Shown here piece by piece: positions 7,272 to 12,791 of a DNA stretch of 13,210 nucleotides. Source of the DNA: Mycobacterium sp. MS1601 (GTDB lineage Bacteria; Actinomycetota; Actinomycetes; Mycobacteriales; Mycobacteriaceae); assembly GCF_001984215.1 (NCBI RefSeq), contig NZ_CP019424.1, forward strand, positions 1 through 13,210. Direction: 5' to 3'. The position numbers and the translations under genes are program-made. The notes below the pieces were generated by a model. The model saw only the letters and a program-made list of their open reading frames with translations. It searched no databases and had not been told where the DNA came from. Positions within the stretch are counted from its first letter, which is position 1. Each line of letters begins with the position of its first letter.

Positions 7272-7927
7272 GCGAACATGTGTTGCCCGACGGCGACGAC
7301 GCCGATCCGCGTCGGGCGCGGTCACGGACCCGACTGCTCGACGCCGCCGCTCACCTGCTCAGTACCGGCGGAGTCGAGGCGGTCACGATCGAGGCGGTCA
7401 CCAAGGCCTCGAAGGTCGCACGAACCACCCTCTACCGCCACTTCACCAGTTCCTCCCACCTTCTCGCCGCCACCTTCGAGCGACTCCTGCCCCAGGTCAC
7501 CCCGCCGCTTCCGAGCTCAGTTCCCCTGCGAGAGCAGCTGATCGAACTGCTCACCCGTCAGGCAACCTTGTTCGCCGAGGCACCCCTTCACCTCACCACC
7601 CTCGCCTGGGTCTCACTAGGGCCTTTGTCGCCAGATGGTAAAGACGCGGGCCACACGCAGTCACTGCGAAAAAGGGTCGTCGACCAATACCGCCAACCGT
7701 TCGACACCATCCTGCAGAGCCCCCAAGCGCGCGACGAACTCGATGACTTCGACGTCGAACTCGCCATGTGCCAACTCGTCGGACCACTCGCCTTCGCACG
7801 CATGACCGGACTCCACACCATGAGCCGGCACCACTGCGAACACATCGTCGATGACTTCCTGACGGCGCATCAACGCATGCGCCCCGGAGGTCAACCAGCC
7901 TCAGCTCGCGATTTCTCACCGAAGTAG
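7268..7927 (+). CDS. TetR family transcriptional regulator
   Basis: The protein has 219 residues from TTG 7268; a GTG five codons in is an alternative. The DNA-binding domain spans about 19-66 (RTRLLDAAAHLLSTGG, then VTIEAVTKASKVARTTLYRHFTS). The C-terminal half is helical and presumably binds a ligand and forms a dimer; I do not recognise a subfamily or ligand. It is divergent from the KstR-like gene with about 157 bp between them. That region has two candidate operators, so autoregulation or control of the mmpL operon is likely. Downstream is the resolvase site region, so this gene marks the edge between the transporter block and the plasmid-maintenance block. Confidence 0.9.
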   Translation: MSEHVLPDGDDADPRRARSRTRLLDAAAHLLSTGGVEAVTIEAVTKASKVARTTLYRHFTSSSHLLAATFERLLPQVTPPLPSSVPLREQLIELLTRQATLFAEAPLHLTTLAWVSLGPLSPDGKDAGHTQSLRKRVVDQYRQPFDTILQSPQARDELDDFDVELAMCQLVGPLAFARMTGLHTMSRHHCEHIVDDFLTAHQRMRPGGQPASARDFSPK

Positions 7928-8001
7928 ACAGATTAACGCAGACGCCAAGCCGTGATTCCACGCGCGTGGCGATTGAGTTGTAGCGGCGGCAATCTAACCG
8001 T

Positions 8002-8025
8002 GTCTCGTTTCTAGAGAAACGAGAC
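8002..8025. repeat. 24-bp inverted repeat, probable serine-resolvase crossover site
   Basis: GTCTCGTTTCT at 8002-8012 and its exact complement AGAAACGAGAC at 8015-8025 flank a 2-bp AG centre. Serine resolvases cut around a central dinucleotide between inverted half-sites, and an asymmetric centre gives direction, so this layout fits site I of a res region. It lies about 116 bp upstream of the resolvase gene. Palindromic hairpin function (terminator for the TetR gene) is the alternative; no T-tract follows it. Confidence 0.6.
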
Positions 8026-8071
8026 CGGCTTACGGGGAACACTCCCCCGTCGCATCGCCCCAGGTGGCGCC

Positions 8072-8103
8072 GTCTCATTTCTCGTCTCACACAGCGTGTC
8101 TCA
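8072..8103 (+). repeat. Additional resolvase half-site-like repeats
   Basis: GTCTCATTTCT at 8072-8082 matches the crossover half-site in 10 of 11 positions. Shorter copies GTCTCAC (8084-8090) and GTCTCA (8098-8103) follow at 12- and 14-bp steps. These could be the accessory resolvase-binding subsites between the crossover site and the gene start. Confidence 0.5.
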
Positions 8104-8140
8104 GATCCTCGTTGTCGGTGCGCAATGCGACAGTGGTGCT

Positions 8141-8725
8141 GTGACGGCGATTCTCGGGTACGCGCGGGTAAGCACTCTGGGCCAGGACCTTGATGCGCAG
8201 CTCGCCGCGCTCGCCGCCGAGGGGGTCGAATCCGGTCATGTCTTCACCGACAAACTCTCCGGTGCGGTGAACACCGATCGGCCAGGTCTCACGGCCTTGC
8301 TTCACTATGCCCGCGAGGGTGACACCGTAGTGGTAACCGCCATCGATCGGCTGGGCCGATCTGTCGTAGAAGTAACTCGCACCATCGCAGATCTTGGCCA
8401 GCGCCGAATCCTGTTGCGCGCGTTACGTGAAGGCGTAGACACCGGTACGCCGACGGGGCGTGCGGTGGCCACCATTATGGCGACGCTGGCCGAGCTCGAG
8501 CTCGAGCTCGGCCGCGAGCGGCGCGCCGCCTCACGCGACTCTCGCCGAGTTCGCCAACTGCCGGCCACCAAGCCGGCCAAGCTGACCCCGGAACGCCAAG
8601 AACAGCTGCGCCGGCTCGCCGCAACGGGCGAACCGGTACCCGAACTTGCTCAAGCATTCGGCGTCAGCCGGGCCACGGCATACCGCTACCTGGCCAAACT
8701 CAGCTCACCATCAGGAGCCGCGTGA
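8141..8725 (+). CDS. Serine recombinase (resolvase/invertase family)
   Basis: The protein has 194 residues from GTG 8141. The catalytic domain opens with GYARVSTLGQDLDAQL, giving Ser11 as nucleophile and Arg9 next to it, and continues with VVVTAIDRLGRS carrying the conserved arginines R70 and R73. A long E-helix (about 103-135) leads to a C-terminal helix-turn-helix, PVPELAQAFGVSRATAYRYLA (165-185). This order (catalytic, then HTH) and length match Tn3-type resolvases and Pin-type invertases, not the IS607 or large serine integrase groups. An upstream in-frame GTG at 8096 would push the catalytic serine too far in and lies in the res region. Likely job: resolving plasmid multimers. Its stop overlaps the next gene (TGATG), so they are co-translated. 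Confidence 0.92.
   Translation: MTAILGYARVSTLGQDLDAQLAALAAEGVESGHVFTDKLSGAVNTDRPGLTALLHYAREGDTVVVTAIDRLGRSVVEVTRTIADLGQRRILLRALREGVDTGTPTGRAVATIMATLAELELELGRERRAASRDSRRVRQLPATKPAKLTPERQEQLRRLAATGEPVPELAQAFGVSRATAYRYLAKLSSPSGAA
8713..8717 (+). promoter_or_regulatory. Ribosome-binding site deciding the ATG start at 8725
   Basis: AGGAG lies 7 bases before ATG 8725 and 4 before GTG 8722. The spacing favours the ATG. Confidence 0.55.
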
Positions 8726-9366
8726 TGACCAGCACCGATCTGCACCCGTCGACACATCTACGAGCCGCGGCGTGGGTCCCCGACGACGTCGAAGATCGGC
8801 CGTGGGAGGACGCCATCGCCCTTGCCTCCGAATGGATTTGGGAACGCAGCCAGGAGGAGGATCTAGCGCCCCTGCTGGTGAGCAACGCGCAAAATGCCGC
8901 GAGCTTCGGTTATGCCGACCTTGACGAGATCATCCGAGCTGGTGGGCACGCCACGCCGCAAAGCCGTAGCCGGCCCGACCGCGGGCCGGTCCTAGTCTTC
9001 GTGCCAGATGAACGGTCGTTGCACTTCGCGATGGGCCTCGCTCGCGGTCATTCACTCGCTGTCGTCGAGGGTTCCACGCCCTTGGCCGAGTGGGCTGCTG
9101 GCGCGGCCGCGGTCAACCTGCTGACGGGAGAGGTCACGCCGTCCGAGATGGACGATGACGTGCGCAAAGACCTCGATTCCGTCATCTTCTACGGCGGCCG
9201 TAACGGCTGGACCGGAGCAGATGACAAGGCCCAAGCGCGACGCTTCCTCGGCGGCCACATCAGCGGCGGCCGGCTCACTCCCGATCAAGCCGCCGCCTAC
9301 GTCCTTTCGTCGCAGTCGGTGTCCGACCGCGGAGCGAAACGGCTACGCGAACAGCTCAGCCGCTAG
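8725..9366 (+). CDS. Protein of unknown function, between resolvase and AlbA_2-like gene
   Basis: The protein has 213 residues. I do not recognise a family. It is soluble, with no signal or membrane segment. An acidic, Trp-rich N-terminal part (AAAWVPDDVEDRPWEDAI and SEWIWERSQEEDL) is followed by a possible Rossmann-like or flavodoxin-like strand-helix unit (GPVLVFVPDERSLHFAMGLARGHSLAVVEG, about 87-116). Next is a distinctive segment SVIFYGGRNGWTGADDKAQARRFL (about 152-175) and a helical, basic C-terminus (LTPDQAAAYVL to KRLREQL). The conserved look of the GGRNGW-TG-DDK segment suggests an active or binding site. It overlaps the resolvase stop and lies 30 bp ahead of the AlbA_2-like gene, so the three form one transcription unit. 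A role in resolution, plasmid upkeep or a defence pair with the next gene is only inference. Confidence 0.8.
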   Translation: MTSTDLHPSTHLRAAAWVPDDVEDRPWEDAIALASEWIWERSQEEDLAPLLVSNAQNAASFGYADLDEIIRAGGHATPQSRSRPDRGPVLVFVPDERSLHFAMGLARGHSLAVVEGSTPLAEWAAGAAAVNLLTGEVTPSEMDDDVRKDLDSVIFYGGRNGWTGADDKAQARRFLGGHISGGRLTPDQAAAYVLSSQSVSDRGAKRLREQLSR

Positions 9367-9396
9367 TCCGCGCGAAAGTCCGGTTGAGGAGCCCCC

Positions 9397-10599
9397 ATGG
9401 ATGCGATCCAAGCCCGTACAGAAGACGAACTCCAGCGGTTAGCGCTGAATGGGTTGCTTGAAGAAACCCACTGGTTGGATCTCAAGCGGGAGCTGGGATC
9501 CGGTAACGCCGCCAACAAGGACCTAGCCAAAGACATCGCTGCTTTCGCTCTTGACGGAGGAACAATCCTGATCGGCGTCGACGAGGACACCTCACCGCCA
9601 GGCCTGTGGCCCGTCCCTATCCACGGACTCGCCGAACGCATCGAGCAGATCGCGCGAATGAGAGTCGACGAGGCGGTACAGATCCGCACCACCGCCATCA
9701 ACTCCACTAGCGATCCCACCCTCGGTTACGTCGTGGTCCACGTGCCGCAGTCAGTTCGAGCCCCGCACATGGTCGATGGCCGCTATTACGGCCGCGGCGA
9801 CAAAACCAACCGAATGCTCCCCAATGCCGAGGTAGTGCGGCTACTCGACAGGCGACTGGCTGATCGTCGTGACCTCCGAGCGGATGCGCGCGCGATACGT
9901 ACAGACCTCGTCGGCGGTGACCAACGACTGTTAGTGGTGGTGGCCGAGCCGGTCGGGGCCCGCGAGGACATGCTCGTTGCTTTGTCTGAATCATCAACGT
10001 GGCAAGAAACAGTGCTTCAACTAGTGCACTCAGCCACGGACGCTCAAAACCAAACGTATGCACCAACTTTGGCCCAGGCCAGCGGTTTCGCCCGACGTCC
10101 TGGCGGCGTCGCACTCACCACTGGCATGTACGACGGGCAACGTTTCTCGGGCAACGACCACGCCGCCGAGATCGTCTTCACCGAATCCGGGCGGCTCGTT
10201 CTGGCATCTGAGCGAGCCGTGACCACACGATCATTCCCAAACGTGTTCCCTGCCCAACCCGACGTCACCGTCATATTTGAGGCGTTGATCGTCGGTCACA
10301 TCAGCATGCTTGCCCGACTCGCTGCGGCGGTCTCCCATCAGTGGGGATATACCGGCAGTTGGCGGTTCGCACTCTCGATGAATGGCCTCAACGACTCGGT
10401 CTCATGGACCCTCGCCGACCAGCATTTCGGCGACGGAGGGCCGATCTACACCGAGAACATCTATGAGCGGGCCACTGAAGCTTCGCTAGACGACCTCGAC
10501 GACGACCCCGGCCAGGTCGCCGCGGACCTCACTGCTCCGCTGCTTCGAAGCCTCGGCAGTTACCCAGCCTGGGCAAAACGCTTGCAACGACAGTCCTAA
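9397..10599 (+). CDS. Schlafen AlbA_2-domain protein
   Basis: The protein has 400 residues, with ATG preceded by GAGGAG at 9386-9391. The N-terminal part (about 22-140) has the AlbA_2 (Schlafen-type, formerly divergent AAA_4) pattern: ETHWLDLKREL, KDLAKDIAAFALDGGTILIGVDED, YVVVHVP, and a strongly family-like RAPHMVDGRYYGRGDKTNRML. These domains bind nucleic acid or nucleotides; some relatives are RNases, and bacterial members occur in regulators and defence loci. The rest (about 150-400) is an unassigned domain rich in helices and strands, with an acidic stretch SLDDLDDDPGQ near the end. No DNA-binding HTH tail is evident, unlike many AlbA_2 regulators. It is last in the resolvase unit and convergent with an Abi/HEPN-like gene. 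Defence or stress function is inference. Confidence 0.8.
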   Translation: MDAIQARTEDELQRLALNGLLEETHWLDLKRELGSGNAANKDLAKDIAAFALDGGTILIGVDEDTSPPGLWPVPIHGLAERIEQIARMRVDEAVQIRTTAINSTSDPTLGYVVVHVPQSVRAPHMVDGRYYGRGDKTNRMLPNAEVVRLLDRRLADRRDLRADARAIRTDLVGGDQRLLVVVAEPVGAREDMLVALSESSTWQETVLQLVHSATDAQNQTYAPTLAQASGFARRPGGVALTTGMYDGQRFSGNDHAAEIVFTESGRLVLASERAVTTRSFPNVFPAQPDVTVIFEALIVGHISMLARLAAAVSHQWGYTGSWRFALSMNGLNDSVSWTLADQHFGDGGPIYTENIYERATEASLDDLDDDPGQVAADLTAPLLRSLGSYPAWAKRLQRQS

Positions 10600-10637
10600 G
10601 GCAGGCCGGCGCCGTTTCGGGGGCGCTATGGATTATT

Positions 10638-10701
10638 ACGTCATGACGTATAGACGTAATTGCGTCTCAACGTAAGTACGTCATGACGTCATGACGTCGT
10701 G
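10638..10701. repeat. Array A: eight tandem 8-bp repeats (ACGT-core)
   Basis: Units start at 10638, 10646, 10654, 10662, 10670, 10678, 10686 and 10694, with no slippage. Seven begin ACGT and one GCGT; the most frequent unit is ACGTCATG. The array contains the perfect palindrome ACGTCATGACGT-type junctions where adjacent units abut. It lies between converging genes and covers the last codons of the Abi-like gene (stop at 10691-10689), so it is not a promoter. It matches the arrays near parA and is most likely a partition (centromere) or RHH-binding site. Confidence 0.85.
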
Positions 10702-11453
10702 GGTCGCTGCGTCAGCACGGTCTGTACCTTGCTTCGTCTCACGACCCAGTCGCGCAATTCATGGCTGATCGAGTTCAGCAGCGGTAGGAGAACCCGGTCG
10801 TGCTGATGTCGAACGTCGACATAGAGCAGTGAGTCCATATGAGACACGCGGTTTCGTAGTTTCCGCAGATCACGAACCTTGTTGCCTGTGCCGTACCCGC
10901 GCGGGTCGTGTTGGACGTGGGGAAATCCCCCATGCAGGCAGTTGCGCCACAGGTCCCGACGGGCTTGAAGGTTCACCGGGTTTTGCACCGGATGGCCGTT
11001 TGGGTCCACCCATCCCGCATTGAACTTCTCGGGTAGCAGGTTGGCCCAGGTGCCGAACATGACGTTCGCGACCAGGTCGTCATGGGTGATCGCGCCGCCG
11101 TGACGGGGGTGGTTGGCCGGCCGAGCGCGGCGAGACTGGTCAGCTGCCTTGTAAAGGTTGTGGCGGGATGCGCTGAACACGTTCGGCCCCGACAGGTACG
11201 GAATGCTGGCAACGTGACCGATCCATTCAGGCGCACCTACATGCTGCTGCGACCACCCGCACAGCTGCGTGTCGATCGCATGCCGCACCGCGACCTCGGC
11301 GATTCCCAACGGGTCCTGTAAGGCGGCGGCGACCTCGATGTTCCACTCGTAGAGTGCCAGCGCATCGGCGTCTTGCCCGCCAGAAAGAGACCGATAATGC
11401 GCCAGTCGCGAAGGGTGCAGGCTCTTGAAGATCTCCGCTGGGTTCACTGACAC
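10689..11453 (-). CDS. Abi-like protein with HEPN-type RX4H motif
   Basis: The protein has 254 residues, with GTG start at 11453. It resembles the Abi_2/AbiD-AbiF group: ALALYEWNIEVAAALQDPLGIAEVAVRHAI at about 31-60, DDLVANVMFGTWANLLPEKF (125-144), and KLRNRVSHMDSLLY (198-211), which gives RNRVSH with R200 and H205. HEPN-fold RNases use an RX4-6H motif and many Abi proteins use it to cleave RNA and stop growth after phage infection. So this is a candidate RNase of an abortive-infection or toxin type. No obvious antitoxin is adjacent. Its 3' end runs into repeat array A and its 5' side faces a hairpin and array B, so it sits as a single-gene cassette between two arrays. Confidence 0.75.
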   Translation of the reverse strand: MSVNPAEIFKSLHPSRLAHYRSLSGGQDADALALYEWNIEVAAALQDPLGIAEVAVRHAIDTQLCGWSQQHVGAPEWIGHVASIPYLSGPNVFSASRHNLYKAADQSRRARPANHPRHGGAITHDDLVANVMFGTWANLLPEKFNAGWVDPNGHPVQNPVNLQARRDLWRNCLHGGFPHVQHDPRGYGTGNKVRDLRKLRNRVSHMDSLLYVDVRHQHDRVLLPLLNSISHELRDWVVRRSKVQTVLTQRPTTS

Positions 11454-11480
11454 AACCGGTCACTGTGCCAGACAAACAAG

Positions 11481-11507
11481 GAAGCCCCCCTCAGAGAGGG
11501 AGGCTTC
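11481..11507 (-). terminator. Rho-independent-like hairpin after the par cassette
   Basis: GAAGCCCCCCT (11481-11491) and AGGGAGGCTTC (11497-11507) pair over 11 positions with one mismatch around a CAGAG loop. Read on the minus strand it is followed by CTTGTTTGT, a T-rich tail, so it would end the parA-RHH transcript before the Abi gene, whose own promoter must then lie between the hairpin and 11453. Confidence 0.65.
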
Positions 11508-11561
11508 TTCACGAACAGCCGGACAAGCCGACCGCATCTGTAAGCACTATATCAAATTTGG

Positions 11562-11582
11562 GACACCAATGAAGACACCAAT
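11562..11582. repeat. Short direct repeat, 9 bp twice at a 12-bp step
   Basis: GACACCAAT occurs at 11562-11570 and 11574-11582, in an AT-richer patch between the terminator hairpin and array B. It is not part of the ACGT repeats. It may be a protein-binding site or chance. Confidence 0.4.
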
Positions 11583-11605
11583 TTCAAGCATTCGGAGGTG
11601 TACAG

Positions 11606-11637
11606 ACGTAACAACGTAACAACGTAATTACGTCTTG
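11606..11637. repeat. Array B: four tandem 8-bp repeats (ACGT-core)
   Basis: Units start at 11606, 11614, 11622 and 11630: ACGTAACA twice, then ACGTAATT and ACGTCTTG. Same period and core as arrays A and C. It starts at the end of the RHH gene: the TAA that would end the frame-corrected gene (11630-11628) falls within it. Position downstream of the par genes is like a second centromere flanking a type Ib par operon. Confidence 0.8.
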
Positions 11638-11854
11638 GCGTTGTCGGCCAGCCACGATCGGCCAAATCGGTGAGGATCTTGCTCATGCTGGTGTCGCCGT
11701 CAAGGGCGGCCTGCTTGAGGCCCCGAACAGTAGAACGGGGCAGGTAGACCGTGGCTCTCTGCATGTCATCTGCGGGGGACCGGAACGCTTCGGCGGCCCG
11801 CTTGGAGGGCTCAGTGCGCACACGGGCGGCCATCTTCGAGGTCAGATCAGACAT
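11628..11854 (-). pseudogene. Small ribbon-helix-helix partition protein (ParG/ParB-like), apparent C-terminal frameshift
   Basis: It starts at ATG 11854, overlapping the parA stop by 8 bp. A basic, probably disordered N-terminus (about 1-30) precedes the RHH: strand QRATVYLP (32-39), helix STVRGLKQAALDG (41-53), helix SMSKILTDLADR (56-67). This matches the architecture of small ParG/omega-type centromere-binding proteins that pair with short ParA. As written, the frame then runs through array B and ends at 11552 (100 residues) with a tail of no RHH character. Adding one base near 11654-11656 gives DRWLADNAKT and TAA at 11630-11628, a natural 75-residue protein; I take this as the real gene. 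It should bind the 8-bp arrays, pair with ParA and repress the par promoter. A genuine extended tail is the alternative. Confidence 0.72.
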
Positions 11855-12424
11855 GGGCCATCGCTTCCAGGAGTTCGGTCAGAACATCGTCGTAGCCGTG
11901 CAGACGGGTGGGAGTGGCGCCGTAGGCACGGCGCACGTCTTCGCGCCGCAGGATCGGGGTCCCGATGACGGGTACGCCTTCGGCCTCCAAGAGTCCGCGG
12001 ACTTCATCGGCAAGACGGGTGCGTAGATCCACGCTCGTCAGCAGGACGGCGGTCGGACGGTGAGCGGTGATCTCCAACGTGGGCCAGACCGTCGAACGTC
12101 CAGCGGGGACGTCCCGGTCGGCACGACGACCAGATCTGCGATGTCAATGGCCTCCTGGATTACCTGCGCCGTTCCAGGTGGGGTGTCGATGATTGTCAAG
12201 TCGCAATCGCGATCTGCGGTCAGGGGCCGGCTGGCCGGCACTACAGGAAACGGCATCGGACCGTCGGCCGTGGCGTCGGCGGCCCATTCGAGTGCAGAGC
12301 CTTGTGGATCGGCATCGACGAGCACCACGTCTAAGCCGCGCGAGACGCCCGCGGCTGCGAGATACATCGCGCTGGTGGTCTTGGCGACCCCACCCTTGGT
12401 GTGCACCAGGGAAATAATCGGCAT
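11847..12424 (-). pseudogene. parA: ParA-type partition ATPase, split by a one-base frameshift
   Basis: The N-terminal part (from ATG 12424) has the deviant Walker A KGGVAKTT at about 10-17 with both lysines, the A' motif VLVDADPQGS and the Walker B region LTIIDTPPGT, followed by IADLVVVPTGTSPLDV. The C-terminal part (LEITAHRPTAVLLTSVD, GVPVIGTPILRREDVRRAYG, ending LEAMAHV) is in another frame. One extra base in the CC at 12089-12090 (plus strand) restores DVRRVWPTLEITAH and a 192-residue protein, the size of short type Ib ParA proteins. It has no N-terminal HTH, so repression is likely done by the RHH protein. ParA would use ATP-dependent, nonspecific nucleoid binding to move plasmid copies apart. 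Array C begins 13 bp before its start codon. Whether the lesion is real or a sequencing error is open. Confidence 0.85.
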
Positions 12425-12436
12425 ACCAGCGATCTT

Positions 12437-12500
12437 ACGTCATGACGTAACAACATAACTACGCTAAAACGCAAAAACGTCATTACGTTATTACGTCATA
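12437..12500. repeat. Array C: eight tandem 8-bp repeats upstream of parA (probable centromere/operator)
   Basis: Units start at 12437, 12445, 12453, 12461, 12469, 12477, 12485 and 12493. Outer units are near-consensus (ACGTCATG, ACGTCATT, ACGTTATT, ACGTCATA); the inner ones are degenerate (ACATAACT, ACGCTAAA, ACGCAAAA) but keep the 8-bp phase. A perfect 16-bp palindrome TTACGTCATGACGTAA spans 12435-12450. The array covers the only room for a parA promoter, so RHH binding here should both mark the centromere and autoregulate the operon, as known for type Ib par loci and for MetJ, another RHH protein that binds 8-bp tandem boxes. Confidence 0.85.
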
Positions 12501-12535
12501 GTGGTGAACCGAAGCATGTTGACGGCAGGCCATCG

Positions 12536-12760
12536 CTAGATGCCGACGTGCTTGTCCAGCCAGGCTGCAGCCACGAAGAACACCCCGCCGCCCGCTACGG
12601 CAGCGGTGAGTGGTTCACGTGTTCCTGCGTAGGTTCCGATCCCGCTAGCCCCTGCGGCCACCGCGGCCGCCGAGAACACCACGGTGCTGCGCAGCGTCAG
12701 CAGCGGCGGTGGGTCCTTCTTCTGTGATGCCACAGTTGCCCCTATTGCTCGTAGAAACAT
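12536..12760 (-). CDS. Small two-helix membrane protein of unknown function
   Basis: The protein has 74 residues from ATG 12760, preceded on its strand by a GGGGTGAAGG purine-rich site. Two hydrophobic segments are visible, TVVFSAAAVAAGASGIGTYAG (about 26-46) and LTAAVAGGGVFFVAAAW (51-67), after a short charged start with SQKKDPPP. It ends DKHVGI. No family recognised; such small membrane proteins are common on plasmids and phages. An in-frame start further upstream (12817) would add 19 residues of non-hydrophobic sequence and is less likely. Divergent from the RHH gene at 13062 and upstream of array C on the same strand as parA, with no sign of being in the par operon. Confidence 0.6.
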   Translation of the reverse strand: MFLRAIGATVASQKKDPPPLLTLRSTVVFSAAAVAAGASGIGTYAGTREPLTAAVAGGGVFFVAAAWLDKHVGI

Positions 12761-12778
12761 GCCTTCACCCCTTAAAGG
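12754..12778. repeat. Copy 1 of an imperfect 25-bp direct repeat
   Basis: Positions 12754-12778 match 13057-13081 in 22 of 25 bases, starting GAAACATGCCT and ending TAAAGG. This copy covers the start codon region of the small membrane protein; on the plus strand it would encode MPSPLKG, compared with MPRPRKG at the start of the RHH protein 303 bp (101 codons) downstream. Confidence 0.6.
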
Positions 12779-12791
12779 GACGGCAGGCCAT

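Larger units (their letters stand above)
7928..8140. other. Intergenic region holding the probable resolution site
   Basis: The 213 bp between the TetR stop and the resolvase start carry a 24-bp palindrome and several GTCTC-type half-sites, described separately. No gene is seen. The resolvase promoter must lie here, so resolvase binding would also repress its own transcription, as in Tn3-like systems. Confidence 0.5.

Noticed and set aside
8096..8140. Resolvase start at GTG 8096
   Set aside because: It places the catalytic serine about 15 residues too far from the N-terminus and lies within the probable resolvase-binding repeats.
10638..12500. CRISPR array interpretation of the ACGT repeats
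   Set aside because: The repeats are contiguous 8-bp units without spacers and no cas genes are present.
10638..12500. Replication origin iterons
   Set aside because: No replication initiator gene or AT-rich melting region is visible here; the neighbours are partition genes, so centromere is the simpler reading, though an origin role is not excluded.
12521..12791. 13-bp direct repeat GACGGCAGGCCAT at 12521-12533 and 12779-12791 around the small membrane gene
   Set aside because: One 13-mer repeat is about what chance gives in a GC-rich window of this size, and no terminal inverted repeats or transposase mark an element.
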